Shown: positions 1-7,696 of the stretch, one piece after another
Numbering within the stretch: position 1 is the stretch's first letter
Layout of the letters: each line of letters begins with the position of its first letter
Assembly (NCBI GenBank): GCA_003167305.1
Contig: PMTP01000200.1
Coordinates: 10,907 to 24,627, forward strand
Length of the DNA stretch: 13,721 nucleotides
Source: Acidobacteriaceae bacterium
Lineage (GTDB): Bacteria; Acidobacteriota; Terriglobia; Terriglobales; Acidobacteriaceae
Direction: 5' to 3'
Notes under the pieces: generated by a model
Database searches by the model: none
What the model saw: only the letters and a program-made list of their open reading frames with translations
Told to the model about the DNA's origin: nothing
Program-made: the position numbers and the translations under genes

Positions 1-1623
<1,623 letters not shown>

Positions 1624-1651
1624 AGAATCTCTGATGAGGTCGATGTTTTGA

Positions 1652-1778
1652 AAGGGCACGGTTTCACAGGCTGCGAAAAAACGCATTCAGGGTTGCAAGA
1701 AGCGTCAGGGCACGACTTCAGTCGTGCCGTAAATGCAACAAAATAAATGTTGGGCTTTAGCCCCTGCGGGAATCCCGG
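1652..1778. repeat. Hairpin-rich intergenic repeat element (REP/BIME-like)
   Basis: The gap between the TonB-domain gene and efp holds three nested palindromes. The first is a perfect 9-bp stem, arms GGCACGACT (1709-1717) and AGTCGTGCC (1720-1728). The second has arms GGGCT (1752-1756) and AGCCC (1759-1763). The third has arms CGGG (1767-1770) and CCCG (1774-1777). There is no T-run, so it does not look like an intrinsic terminator. The layout resembles multi-hairpin dispersed elements; I recall similar GGCACGACT hairpins from acidobacterial intergenic regions, but only a genome search can confirm that. Confidence 0.5.
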
Positions 1779-1828
1779 TGAGGACAAGCGACACGGCGCG
1801 CCTGTGACTCTGCCAATCCCCCCTAAGC

Positions 1829-1834
1829 TACAAT
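1829..1834 (+). promoter_or_regulatory. Candidate -10 of the efp promoter
   Basis: TACAAT (five of six consensus bases) stands 66 nt before the efp start codon. A poor -35 candidate, TGTGAC at 1803-1808, has a 20-nt spacer. The call rests mainly on the -10. Confidence 0.35.
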
Positions 1835-1900
1835 GGAAGTTGGGCCAAGGCCAAATCTTTCGCGCAATCCGCGCACCCCCCGCAAGGAGCTAGAAAAAAT

Positions 1901-2461
1901 ATGTCGATTCCCGCCACACAAATGCGTCCCGGCATGATCATCAAACACAAAGACCAACTCCACCTGGTCTTCAAGGTCGAGCACCGCACCCCCGGCAACC
2001 TGCGCGCCTTCATCCAGGCCAAGCTGCGCAACATCCGCACCGGCGCCATGTTCGAGGAGCGCTTCCGTTCCGCCGACGCCATCGACAAGGTGGTCGTGGA
2101 CGAAATCTCGATGGAGTTCCTCTACAACGACGGCGACGACTACTACTTCATGAACCCCGTCGATTACGAGCAGACCGTCCTCAAGGGCTCCACGCTGGGC
2201 GACGCCATCGAGTACCTCACCCCAAACCTACAGATCAAGGTCAGCTACCACGACGGCACGGCGGTGGGCGTCGACCTGCCCGCCTCGGTCGAGCTGACGG
2301 TCGTCGAAACCGAGCCGGGCCTCAAGTCGGCCACCGCCAGCAGCGTCACCAAGGCCGCCAAGACCGAGACCGGCCTCGTCGTCCAGGTTCCCGCCTTCAT
2401 CAACGAAGGCGAAAAAATCCGCGTCGACACCAGCGAAGGCGCTTACCTAAGCCGCGCGTAA
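1901..2461 (+). CDS. efp: Translation elongation factor P
   Basis: 186 aa. EF-P binds the ribosomal E site next to the P-site tRNA and relieves stalling at consecutive prolines. Three beta-barrel domains are visible. Domain I (about 1-65) is a KOW-like N-domain with MRPGMIIKHKDQLHLVFKVEH. Domain II (about 66-130) contains YNDGDDYYFMNPVDYEQ. Domain III (about 131-186) contains VVETEPGLKSATAS and the end motif VPAFINEGEKIRVDTSEGAYLSRA. The start is fixed by AAGGAG at 1884-1889, 11 nt before ATG. The loop that E. coli modifies at Lys34 reads TPGNLRAF here, so the tip residue is Asn33, neither the lysine used by EpmA nor the arginine used by EarP. The length is normal for the family. No partner gene for modification is visible nearby. 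Confidence 0.97.
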   Translation: MSIPATQMRPGMIIKHKDQLHLVFKVEHRTPGNLRAFIQAKLRNIRTGAMFEERFRSADAIDKVVVDEISMEFLYNDGDDYYFMNPVDYEQTVLKGSTLGDAIEYLTPNLQIKVSYHDGTAVGVDLPASVELTVVETEPGLKSATASSVTKAAKTETGLVVQVPAFINEGEKIRVDTSEGAYLSRA

Positions 2462-2580
2462 GTAGCGGCATACAGCTGAATACACCGCATAAGCGTCCCG
2501 GCCCGGACACCTTGGCCTTTTGCAGCACATCTTTCAGACTCGCCATGGGCACCTAAAATTGGCAGCGGGTGTATCATCGT

Positions 2581-2610
2581 TTGACCCCATCCCATCCCAT
2601 CGTGTATCCC
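2581..2610 (+). promoter_or_regulatory. Candidate sigma-70 promoter of the DinB-family gene
   Basis: TTGACC (2581-2586) is followed after 18 nt by TATCCC (2605-2610), giving a start near 2617, about 40 nt before the ATG at 2658. The spacer contains three copies of the pentamer CCCAT. The -35 is good and the -10 is weak. Confidence 0.35.
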
Positions 2611-2657
2611 TGTCTCTATAGATTTTGAACGCCCCATCCCCTTCGGAGGTATCCCTC

Positions 2658-3146
2658 ATGCCCGTTTCTGCTGTCATCGCCTGCGCCGCCGGCGAGTTCG
2701 CCCAAAACACCGGCTCACTGCAAAAGGCCGTCGCCGATCTCACGCCCGAGCAATGGCTCGGCCGTCCCAGCGATCATTCGAATCACATCACCTGGATCGT
2801 CGGCCATGTCCTCTGGGCTCGCCATGCGCTCATCAACCGCGTCGGCGGCAGTTGGTCCTGCCCCGGCCTGGAACCCTTCGCCCGCTCCGCCAAGCTCGAC
2901 GCGGGTGCCAACTACCCAGCTCCCGAAGCGCTGCTGGCCCTCTGGCGCGATTCCGCCGCCGCGCTGGATGCAACCCTGTCCTCTCTCACCCCTGAGGCGC
3001 TGGCCGCCCCCGCCCCTCCCGGACCGCCCAGCCCGGACGGCAAGGTCAGCGGCTTTATCGGTGTGATGGCCTGGCATGAAACCTATCACTTGGGCCAGGT
3101 CGCCTACCTGCGCAGTTGGCTCGGCCACTCCGGCGTCTTCGGCTAG
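2658..3146 (+). CDS. DinB-family metalloenzyme-like protein
   Basis: 162 aa, four-helix-bundle DinB/YfiT superfamily. Bacterial members bind a divalent metal through a histidine triad; many are thiol transferases or are induced by stress, but the substrate cannot be told from sequence. Visible: helix 2 with HITWIVGHVLWARHALIN (His50 as first ligand) and the C-terminal helix with WHETYHLGQVAYLRSWLG (His140 and His144), the classic HxxxH spacing. The start at 2658 is chosen because GGAGGT stands at 2645-2650, 7 nt upstream; an in-frame ATG at 2625 lacks a ribosome site. The DinB name does not imply the DNA polymerase. Standing alone with its own promoter and terminator, it is probably monocistronic. 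Confidence 0.85.
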   Translation: MPVSAVIACAAGEFAQNTGSLQKAVADLTPEQWLGRPSDHSNHITWIVGHVLWARHALINRVGGSWSCPGLEPFARSAKLDAGANYPAPEALLALWRDSAAALDATLSSLTPEALAAPAPPGPPSPDGKVSGFIGVMAWHETYHLGQVAYLRSWLGHSGVFG

Positions 3147-3163
3147 ACGGGCGCCACACAAAA

Positions 3164-3204
3164 CCAAGAGGCCACCGCTGGTTTGCGGTGTCCTTTCTCT
3201 TTCG
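3164..3204 (+). terminator. Rho-independent terminator after the DinB-family gene
   Basis: Arms GGCCACCGC (3170-3178) and GCGGTGTCC (3185-3193) form a 9-bp stem with one mismatch and a 6-nt loop. It is followed at once by the pyrimidine run TTTCTCTTTC. It begins about 20 nt after the stop codon at 3144-3146. Confidence 0.7.
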
Positions 3205-3217
3205 TTGCGGCTGCGGC

Positions 3218-3251
3218 CGGGTGCCCCAGGTCCCGATTTTGGGACCTGGGA
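3218..3251. repeat. Palindromic repeat, copy 1 (GGGTGCCCC head)
   Basis: Perfect 10-bp stem with arms CCCAGGTCCC (3225-3234) and GGGACCTGGG (3241-3250), loop GATTTT, preceded by CCGGGTGCC. Compared with copies at 9092 and 10113, the stem has T-to-C on the left arm and the matching A-to-G on the right arm. This compensating change keeps the stem intact. Confidence 0.8.
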
Positions 3252-3293
3252 CTGTATGAATCCCGCCGTTAGAAGCCCGCCTCAGTCAGCAGC

Positions 3294-3614
3294 CTAACTT
3301 ACAATGCTTGAGTCTTGTTGCCTCATCACCTCAAGATATTGCTTATCCGCTTCATAACGCTTTTCAGCTCTATCCCATGATTTAGGTGCTTCCCAGCATC
3401 CCATTAGAAAAACGATAATCGATACGATGGCCATCGATTCGTAGGACATCCCATGTTTGCCGACGCCATAAAAGGGAATTCTAATAAGCAACCAGAAGCC
3501 ACTAAAGATCACGCCTCGAACGAGAGCGTAAAGAAACTGTCCGCGCTGGCGCGTTTTCTCCCAGGCTTGACACCGCTTTTCAAGCATTTGGGAATCAGTG
3601 AGTCTCAGTCTCAT
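3294..3614 (-). CDS. Small two-helix membrane protein of unknown function
   Basis: 106 aa, not recognised. Start ATG 3614-3612 with AAGGAG 7 nt upstream. Residues 1-25 are polar and basic (RLRLTDSQMLEKRCQAWEK), with coiled-coil-like spacing. A first membrane segment lies at about 27-50 (LYALVRGVIFSGFWLLIRIPF) and a second at about 59-73 (SMAIVSIIVFLMGCW). A charged tail follows. Codon use is more AT-rich than in neighbouring genes, which hints at a different history. It sits between two palindromic repeats and points the same way as serA upstream of it, but 82 nt of spacer with a hairpin separates them. The polar-helix-helix-polar plan suggests an inner-membrane protein with both ends in the cytoplasm. 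No function is offered. Confidence 0.7.
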   Translation of the reverse strand: MRLRLTDSQMLEKRCQAWEKTRQRGQFLYALVRGVIFSGFWLLIRIPFYGVGKHGMSYESMAIVSIIVFLMGCWEAPKSWDRAEKRYEADKQYLEVMRQQDSSIVS

Positions 3615-3635
3615 CCGGAATCTCCTTTTTCAGCT

Positions 3636-3686
3636 TCGCCGGGTGCCCCACCCTCGCCGCGTTTTTGTTCTTGCGGCTAGGGTGGG
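3636..3686. repeat. Palindromic repeat variant sharing the GCCGGGTGCCCC head
   Basis: The same head (GCCGGGTGCCCCA) as copies 1, d and e leads into a different stem. Arms are CCCACCCT plus GCCGC (3647-3660) and GCGGC plus AGGGTGGG (3673-3686), 14 positions with one mismatch and a 12-nt loop. It lies 10 nt past the serA stop and could serve as the 3' end of that transcript, though no T-run follows in the serA direction. Confidence 0.65.
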
Positions 3687-3696
3687 ATCACACACC

Positions 3697-5526
3697 TCAG
3701 ACGCCTGCCTCCGGCAGTTGCACCGGCTTAGCTTCGATCAGCGCCTCAATCGTCCCCAGCGCCTCCAGCACCTTGTCGGAAACCGGCGCATCCACCTGAA
3801 CCACGGCCAGCGCCTTCACTGGCTTGGCTCCCGCGCGCTCGCGGCCCAGAGCGAAGTTGGCGATGTTCACGCCCTGCTCGCCCAGGATCGACCCGATTTT
3901 GCCGATCACCCCCGGCACGTCCAGGTTGCGGCAGACCAGCAGGTTGCCTTCCAGCGGCGTCTCGATGTCGATGCCGTCGAACTCCAACAGCCTCGGCTGC
4001 TCGCCGCGGATCACCGTGCCCGTGGCGCTGTTCTCGCCTTTGGCCGTGTGCAGCTTGATCGTCAGCACAGTCGTCGCCCCGCCGCGATGGCTCTCCTCCT
4101 TCTCCTCGTGAATGCGAATGCCGCGCTCCCCGGCCACCGACGCCGCGTTGATGCGGTTCACGTTCTCCGAGCCGGCTAGCAGTCCCTCAATGGCCGCGTT
4201 ACGCACCAGGTCGATCTTGGCGTCGGCCAGCGTGCCGCCGTAGACCAGATCAATCGCCTCGATGCCGTGCTTACCCGCCTGCGCCAAAAAGCTGCCCAGC
4301 CGCCCGGCCAGATCAATGTACGGCGCCAGCACCACATATTCCTCGTGGCTCAGCGAGGGCAGATTCACCGCATTCTGCACGACTCCTAATTTCAGGTAAT
4401 CCCGCACCTGCCGCGCAATCTGAATCCCCACAGCCTCCTGCGCCTCGCCCGTCGAGCCGGCGATGTGCGGCGTCAGAATCACATTGTCCAGAGCCGCGTA
4501 AGGCGACTCCTTCGGCGGCTCAACCGCAAAGACATCCAGGGCCGCGCCGGCCACCTGACCGCTCTTGAGAGCCTCCACCAGCGCCGCATCGTCAATCAGC
4601 TCGCCGCGCGCGCAGTTGATGATGCGCACGCCCTTCTTCATCGTCGCCAGCGTCTTCGCGTTGATGACTCCGGTCGTCTGCGGCGTCAAACCTACGTGCA
4701 GCGTCAGGTAATCGGAGCCGGCCAGCAGCTCGTCCAGCGTCACCAGGCGAATGCCGTTCTCCCGCGCCACCGCGGCCGAGACAAACGGATCGCTGCCGAT
4801 GATCTCCAGCCCAAAACCCTTCGCCCGCCGCGCGACTTCCAACCCGATGCGTCCCAAGCCAAGAATGCCCAGCGTCTTGCCGCGCAGCTCCATTCCCTGC
4901 AAGCTCTTCTTCTCCCACTTGCCGGCGTGCATGGTTGCGTTGGCCATGGGCAGCTTGCGCGCCAGCGCCAGCATCAGCGCGATGGTCAGCTCGGCCACCG
5001 CCACCGCATTCGCGCCCGGCGTATTCATCACCACTATGCCCCGGCGCGTGGCCGCGGCCGCGTCAATGTTGTCCACGCCCACCCCGGCCCGGCCAATCAC
5101 CCGCAGCTTGGGCGCAAAGGCCATCAGCGCATCGTCGGCCTGCACCGCGCTGCGCACCACCAGCGCATCGGCGTCGGCCAGGGCAGCCGGCAAACCATCC
5201 GGCAGTTGGTCGTGCGTCAGAACTTCCCACCCCGGCTCGGCCGCAAAAACGGCCAGCGTCGCCGGAGAAACCTTCTCTGCCAGAACGATCTTCATTCTCT
5301 CTCCTTTGTCCTTCTGCCCTGCTTCATATTCGTCAAAGCGGATGCCTTCCTTTTCGCACAGCATCTCGAAGATCCGCACCACCGCGGCGTGCGGCTTGCC
5401 CTCGTCCCGCTCGTACTTGGTCAGCGAATTGGCATGAACCCCCAGCCGCTCCGCCATCTCGTATTGAAAGAGGTCGAGCTGCTTGCGTGCAATCAGCAGC
5501 TTCTCCCCAAAACTTAATTCAGACAT
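3697..5526 (-). CDS. serA: D-3-phosphoglycerate dehydrogenase with an in-frame N-terminal HTH domain
   Basis: 609 aa as an open frame. SerA oxidises 3-phosphoglycerate to 3-phosphohydroxypyruvate with NAD, the first step of serine synthesis. Residues 1-66 form an XRE-type helix-turn-helix (QYEMAERLGVHANSLTKYERDEGKP), and 67-77 a charged linker. From Met78 (ATG at 5295) the sequence is a typical 532-residue type-I enzyme. In that numbering: GVGVDNID, nucleotide-binding GLGRIG at 146-151, catalytic Arg230, Glu259 and His277 (LTPHIAGST), an intervening ASB-like domain, and a C-terminal ACT domain (DVPGVIGKIGSILGEQGVNI) of the kind that senses serine. Both starts have ribosome sites: AGGAG 8 nt before ATG 5526, and AAAGGAG 5 nt before ATG 5295. 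A long fusion, a short SerA or both may be made. The aminotransferase gene lies 149 nt upstream on the same strand, so a shared transcript is likely. Confidence 0.93.
   Translation of the reverse strand: MSELSFGEKLLIARKQLDLFQYEMAERLGVHANSLTKYERDEGKPHAAVVRIFEMLCEKEGIRFDEYEAGQKDKGERMKIVLAEKVSPATLAVFAAEPGWEVLTHDQLPDGLPAALADADALVVRSAVQADDALMAFAPKLRVIGRAGVGVDNIDAAAATRRGIVVMNTPGANAVAVAELTIALMLALARKLPMANATMHAGKWEKKSLQGMELRGKTLGILGLGRIGLEVARRAKGFGLEIIGSDPFVSAAVARENGIRLVTLDELLAGSDYLTLHVGLTPQTTGVINAKTLATMKKGVRIINCARGELIDDAALVEALKSGQVAGAALDVFAVEPPKESPYAALDNVILTPHIAGSTGEAQEAVGIQIARQVRDYLKLGVVQNAVNLPSLSHEEYVVLAPYIDLAGRLGSFLAQAGKHGIEAIDLVYGGTLADAKIDLVRNAAIEGLLAGSENVNRINAASVAGERGIRIHEEKEESHRGGATTVLTIKLHTAKGENSATGTVIRGEQPRLLEFDGIDIETPLEGNLLVCRNLDVPGVIGKIGSILGEQGVNIANFALGRERAGAKPVKALAVVQVDAPVSDKVLEALGTIEALIEAKPVQLPEAGV
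5293..5307 (-). promoter_or_regulatory. Internal ribosome-binding site and start for plain SerA
   Basis: On the minus strand AAAGGAG (5307-5301), a 5-nt AGAGA spacer and ATG (5295-5293) lie exactly where canonical SerA proteins begin (MKIVLAEKVS). No stop codon separates this start from the upstream HTH frame, so it is an internal start within the long ORF. Confidence 0.75.
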
Positions 5527-5534
5527 GAAAACAG

Positions 5535-5569
5535 CTCCTAGCTGCTAGCTTCTAGCCTCTAGCTAAAAG
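5535..5569. repeat. Heptamer tandem array 1 (serA leader)
   Basis: Four consecutive 7-nt units of the form CTNCTAG or CCTCTAG (5535-5562) are followed by a degenerate fifth unit, CTAAAAG. Read on the minus strand, one unit provides the AGGAG that serves as ribosome site for the HTH-SerA start. Array 2 (5662) carries the same heptamer in the opposite orientation. Confidence 0.75.
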
Positions 5570-5600
5570 CACTTCTTTCTCAAATCAAACACAAACCCTG

Positions 5601-5632
5601 GGTGCAACAGGTCTCGTTTTTGAGACCTGGGA
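5601..5632. repeat. Palindromic repeat, copy c
   Basis: Arms CAGGTCTC (5608-5615) and GAGACCTG (5622-5629) around a 6-nt T-rich loop, preceded by GGGTGC. It is a slightly worn member of the family at 3218, 9084 and 10105. It sits in the aminotransferase-serA spacer, between two oppositely oriented heptamer arrays. Confidence 0.75.
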
Positions 5633-5661
5633 GACCTTGCATCTCAATCCGCGGCAACAAG

Positions 5662-5692
5662 TTAGCAGCTAGAAGCTAGTGGCTAGAAGCTG
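5662..5692. repeat. Heptamer tandem array 2 (3' end of the aminotransferase gene)
   Basis: Units TTAGCAG, CTAGAAG, CTAGTGG and CTAGAAG follow with a strict 7-nt period from 5662 to 5689, then CTG. The aminotransferase stop codon (minus-strand TAG, 5678-5676) and its last residues (A-S-S-H) are encoded inside the array. Confidence 0.75.
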
Positions 5693-6848
5693 TCTTTGCA
5701 AAGACCTCCTGCGCCGCCGCCACGCCCTGCCCGAAGACCACCGGCAACCCCAGCGTCTCCTTGGCAATGTGCTCCATCGCTCCCATGAACGCCACTGTGT
5801 CCAGGAAGTCGAAGAAGCCCAAGTGCGCGACGCGGAAGATCTTGCCCTGCATCGTGCCCTGTCCGTTGGCCGTCACCAGGCTGAACTTCGCCTTCAACGC
5901 CTTCACCACGACGCCCGAGTCCATCCCCTCCGGCACGGCAACCGCAGTGGCCGCAGCCGAGGAAGACGCCGGCGCAAAGAGCGTGAACCCGAGAGCCACG
6001 AGGCCAGCGCGCGTCGCCGCCGCATTCACCTGCGCATTGTCGATCAGCGCGATGCGGCCCTTTTCGAGGTCGCCCCCAGCCTGCCCGGCAATGTAATCCA
6101 GCGCCGCGCCCAGCCCGGCAACCAGCGCCACCGCAGGCGTATAAGCAGTCTCGCCCTTGACCTGGTTCTTCCGCTCCTTGCGCAGGTCAAAGTAGTAGCG
6201 CGGGCTCTTCGCGGCGTCCATCGCCTTCCACGCCTTCTCGCTCACGCTCAGGTACGCTAGCCCCGGCGGAATCATGACAGCCTTCTGCGAGCCGCCGATC
6301 AGAATGTCCACGCCCCAGCCGTCCACGTCGAAGGTCTGCGTGCCGAGGCCGGTGATGCCGTCCACAATCAGCAGCGTGTCCGTGCCTTTGACCAGCGCTG
6401 CTACCGCTTCCACATTGTGGCTCGCCCCGGTCGAAGTCTCCGAGGCCTGCATATAGACGGCCTTGTGCTCCGGCTTCAGCGCCGCCTTGATCTCGGCCAG
6501 ATCGAAGGTCTCCCCGTAGGGCTTCTGGATCACATCGACCACGCAGCCGAAGGCCTTGGCCAGATCCACCCAGCGCTCGCCAAACTTGCCCGCCGTCAGC
6601 ACTAGCACCCGGTCGCCCGGAGAGGTAATATTCGAGACCGAAGCCTCCATCGCGCCTGTGCCGGAGCACGAGAGCAGCAGCACATCGTTCTGCGTGCCGA
6701 TAAAAACCTTCAACTGCCCCAGCACCTTCAGGAACAGCGCGCGAAACTCCGGCGTGCGGTGGTGAATGTCGGCTGCCGCCATGGCAAACTGGGCTGCGGG
6801 AAGCAGCGGCGTCGGACCGGGTGTGAACAAGCGCGTCTTGCGAATCAT
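5676..6848 (-). CDS. Class V (PLP-dependent) aminotransferase, probable serine-pathway enzyme
   Basis: 390 aa. It resembles alanine/serine-glyoxylate aminotransferases of fold type I. Visible: N-terminal FTPGPTPLLPAA with HHRTPEF (substrate and cofactor contacts), SCSGTGAMEAS for phosphate binding, SETSTGASHN, Asp163 in IVDGITGLG pairing with the pyridine nitrogen, and the Schiff-base lysine Lys189 in GGSQKAVMIPPG. Start ATG 6848 has GAGGAG 6 nt upstream. In several lineages without classical SerC, a class-V relative converts phosphohydroxypyruvate to phosphoserine; the position directly upstream of serA on the same strand suggests that role. Serine-glyoxylate or serine-pyruvate transamination is the alternative. 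The extreme C-terminus, including the TAG stop, lies in a heptamer repeat, so the final residues may not be ancestral. Confidence 0.9.
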   Translation of the reverse strand: MIRKTRLFTPGPTPLLPAAQFAMAAADIHHRTPEFRALFLKVLGQLKVFIGTQNDVLLLSCSGTGAMEASVSNITSPGDRVLVLTAGKFGERWVDLAKAFGCVVDVIQKPYGETFDLAEIKAALKPEHKAVYMQASETSTGASHNVEAVAALVKGTDTLLIVDGITGLGTQTFDVDGWGVDILIGGSQKAVMIPPGLAYLSVSEKAWKAMDAAKSPRYYFDLRKERKNQVKGETAYTPAVALVAGLGAALDYIAGQAGGDLEKGRIALIDNAQVNAAATRAGLVALGFTLFAPASSSAAATAVAVPEGMDSGVVVKALKAKFSLVTANGQGTMQGKIFRVAHLGFFDFLDTVAFMGAMEHIAKETLGLPVVFGQGVAAAQEVFAKTASSH

Positions 6849-6970
6849 GGCTATCTCCTCGATTTCTGACGGGGCCTGCGGGGGAAGCCGAAGCCTCTTT
6901 CATCCAAAGCCGGACAGGTTCTTCTCAACCTCAGTGCGGCTTCACTTCCCCACGGCCATCCATCAATCAC

Positions 6971-6999
6971 AGAATACACAATTATGTGGATTATGTGAA
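6971..6999 (-). promoter_or_regulatory. Sigma-70-type promoter of the aminotransferase-serA unit
   Basis: On the minus strand TTCACA (6999-6994, five of six) is followed after exactly 17 nt by TATTCT (6976-6971, four of six). A start near 6964 gives a leader of about 115 nt. The spacer and -35 contain two direct copies of ATTATGTG (plus-strand positions 6981 and 6990, period 9), a possible operator. Confidence 0.5.
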
Positions 7000-7082
7000 T
7001 AACATATCTGTGGAAATCTACCATTCGCCCCAAAACGGCACAATTTCCACTCCATAAAACCCTCCAAGGCGCAGTTATACCC

Positions 7083-7111
7083 TTGACGGCATATCACTTT
7101 GAAAGTATATT
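7083..7111 (+). promoter_or_regulatory. Sigma-70-type promoter of the XRE gene
   Basis: TTGACG (7083-7088), a 17-nt spacer and TATATT (7106-7111) match consensus at five of six bases in each box. A start near 7118 would leave a leader of about 180 nt before the ATG at 7299. Confidence 0.6.
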
Positions 7112-7170
7112 TCATGAAGAGCAGACCGGCTTGCCACTGCAAGGTACGCCAGCAATGAACCCGCGTACTC

Positions 7171-7209
7171 GCTAACTTGCCACCTCCCGCGAAGCGGGTG
7201 CTAACCTGC
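7171..7209 (+). promoter_or_regulatory. Direct repeats around a hairpin in the XRE leader (possible operator)
   Basis: GCTAACTTGC (7171-7180) and GCTAACCTGC (7200-7209) are near-identical direct repeats 29 nt apart. They flank a small hairpin with arms CCCGC (7186-7190) and GCGGG (7194-7198). Antitoxin-type XRE proteins usually bind repeats near their own promoter; binding here is inferred only. Confidence 0.3.
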
Positions 7210-7298
7210 GAAATGGTAAGCCTGTCCTCGCGAGTATTGACAAAAAGATGGAGAAGTCCCAACTCTCAACCAGCTTTGTTTATAGGGAGAGCGAAATC

Positions 7299-7646
7299 AT
7301 GGCTAAACAATGGACGGATATTCGCAAAACTCTTTCCCCTGAGGCCGAGGCGCGCATACGACAAAGTGTCGAGGAAGCCGCGATCGTAATGAGGCTCTAT
7401 CAACTCCGCGAAGCCCGTAATCTGACTCAGGTCAATCTTGCCAACGTTCTGGAGGTCAATCAGGGCGCAGTCTCGCGGCTGGAGAAGCGCACCGATATGT
7501 ACGTCTCCACGCTGCGCAGCTACATTCAGGCGATGGGCGGAAGGCTCCAGGTCAAGGCTATCTTCCCCGAGGGCGAAGTCGAGATCGAGCAGTTTGAAAC
7601 CCTCGCCGAACCCGCGCAGAACGTGCTGGAAACAGCGCAATCATAG
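7299..7646 (+). CDS. XRE-family HTH protein, antitoxin-like (HigA type), without a visible toxin
   Basis: 115 aa. An amphipathic N-terminal region (SPEAEARIRQSVEEA) leads into an HTH at about residues 33-75 with LREARNLTQVNLANVLEVNQGAVSRLEKR. The tail MYVSTLRSYIQAMGGRLQVKAIFPEG is the signature of chromosomal HigA-like antitoxins encoded after a HigB/RelE toxin. Start ATG 7299 has AGGGAGA at 7284-7290; an in-frame ATG at 7248 would add 17 residues but lacks a ribosome site. Such proteins repress their own operon and neutralise an mRNA interferase. No toxin frame stands on either side, so it is orphaned or has been recruited as a stand-alone regulator. A decayed partial copy lies at 9316-9463. 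Confidence 0.85.
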   Translation: MAKQWTDIRKTLSPEAEARIRQSVEEAAIVMRLYQLREARNLTQVNLANVLEVNQGAVSRLEKRTDMYVSTLRSYIQAMGGRLQVKAIFPEGEVEIEQFETLAEPAQNVLETAQS

Positions 7647-7671
7647 TGAACATAACGCATCTGCCGGGTTG

Positions 7672-7677
7672 TATAAT
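7672..7677 (+). promoter_or_regulatory. Consensus -10 ahead of the small hydrophobic ORF
   Basis: A perfect TATAAT stands 20 nt before the GTG at 7697, placing a start near 7684. The best -35, TGAACA at 7647-7652, has a 19-nt spacer and is poor. The position lies just past the XRE stop and suggests separate transcription of the leader ORF and yidC. Confidence 0.45.
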
Positions 7678-7696
7678 AACCTGCGAGGGAGTGAGT

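Larger units (their letters stand above)
6849..7298. other. Divergent intergenic region of about 450 nt
   Basis: It lies between the aminotransferase start and the XRE gene start and holds both promoters described separately. I see no convincing gene. Short open frames here lack ribosome sites and family resemblance. In particular, no HigB/RelE-like toxin can be read upstream of the antitoxin-like gene; the only plus-strand ATG after the promoter (7114) opens a 14-codon frame. Confidence 0.6.

Noticed and set aside
2625..2657. Earlier ATG for the DinB-family protein
   Set aside because: The GGAGGT site lies between it and the ATG at 2658, so the later start is preferred.
3655..3700. Hairpin after serA as a classical terminator
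   Set aside because: The stem is strong, but in the serA direction no U-run follows; it belongs to the GGGTGCCCC-headed repeat family.
4465..5517. Plus-strand open frame of 350 codons over serA
   Set aside because: It is antisense to a clearly functional serA, with a composition rich in Arg/His/Gln as expected for the mirror frame of GC-rich coding DNA, and no ribosome site.
5535..5692. CRISPR array
   Set aside because: Repeats are 7 nt in direct tandem with no spacers, and no cas genes are present.
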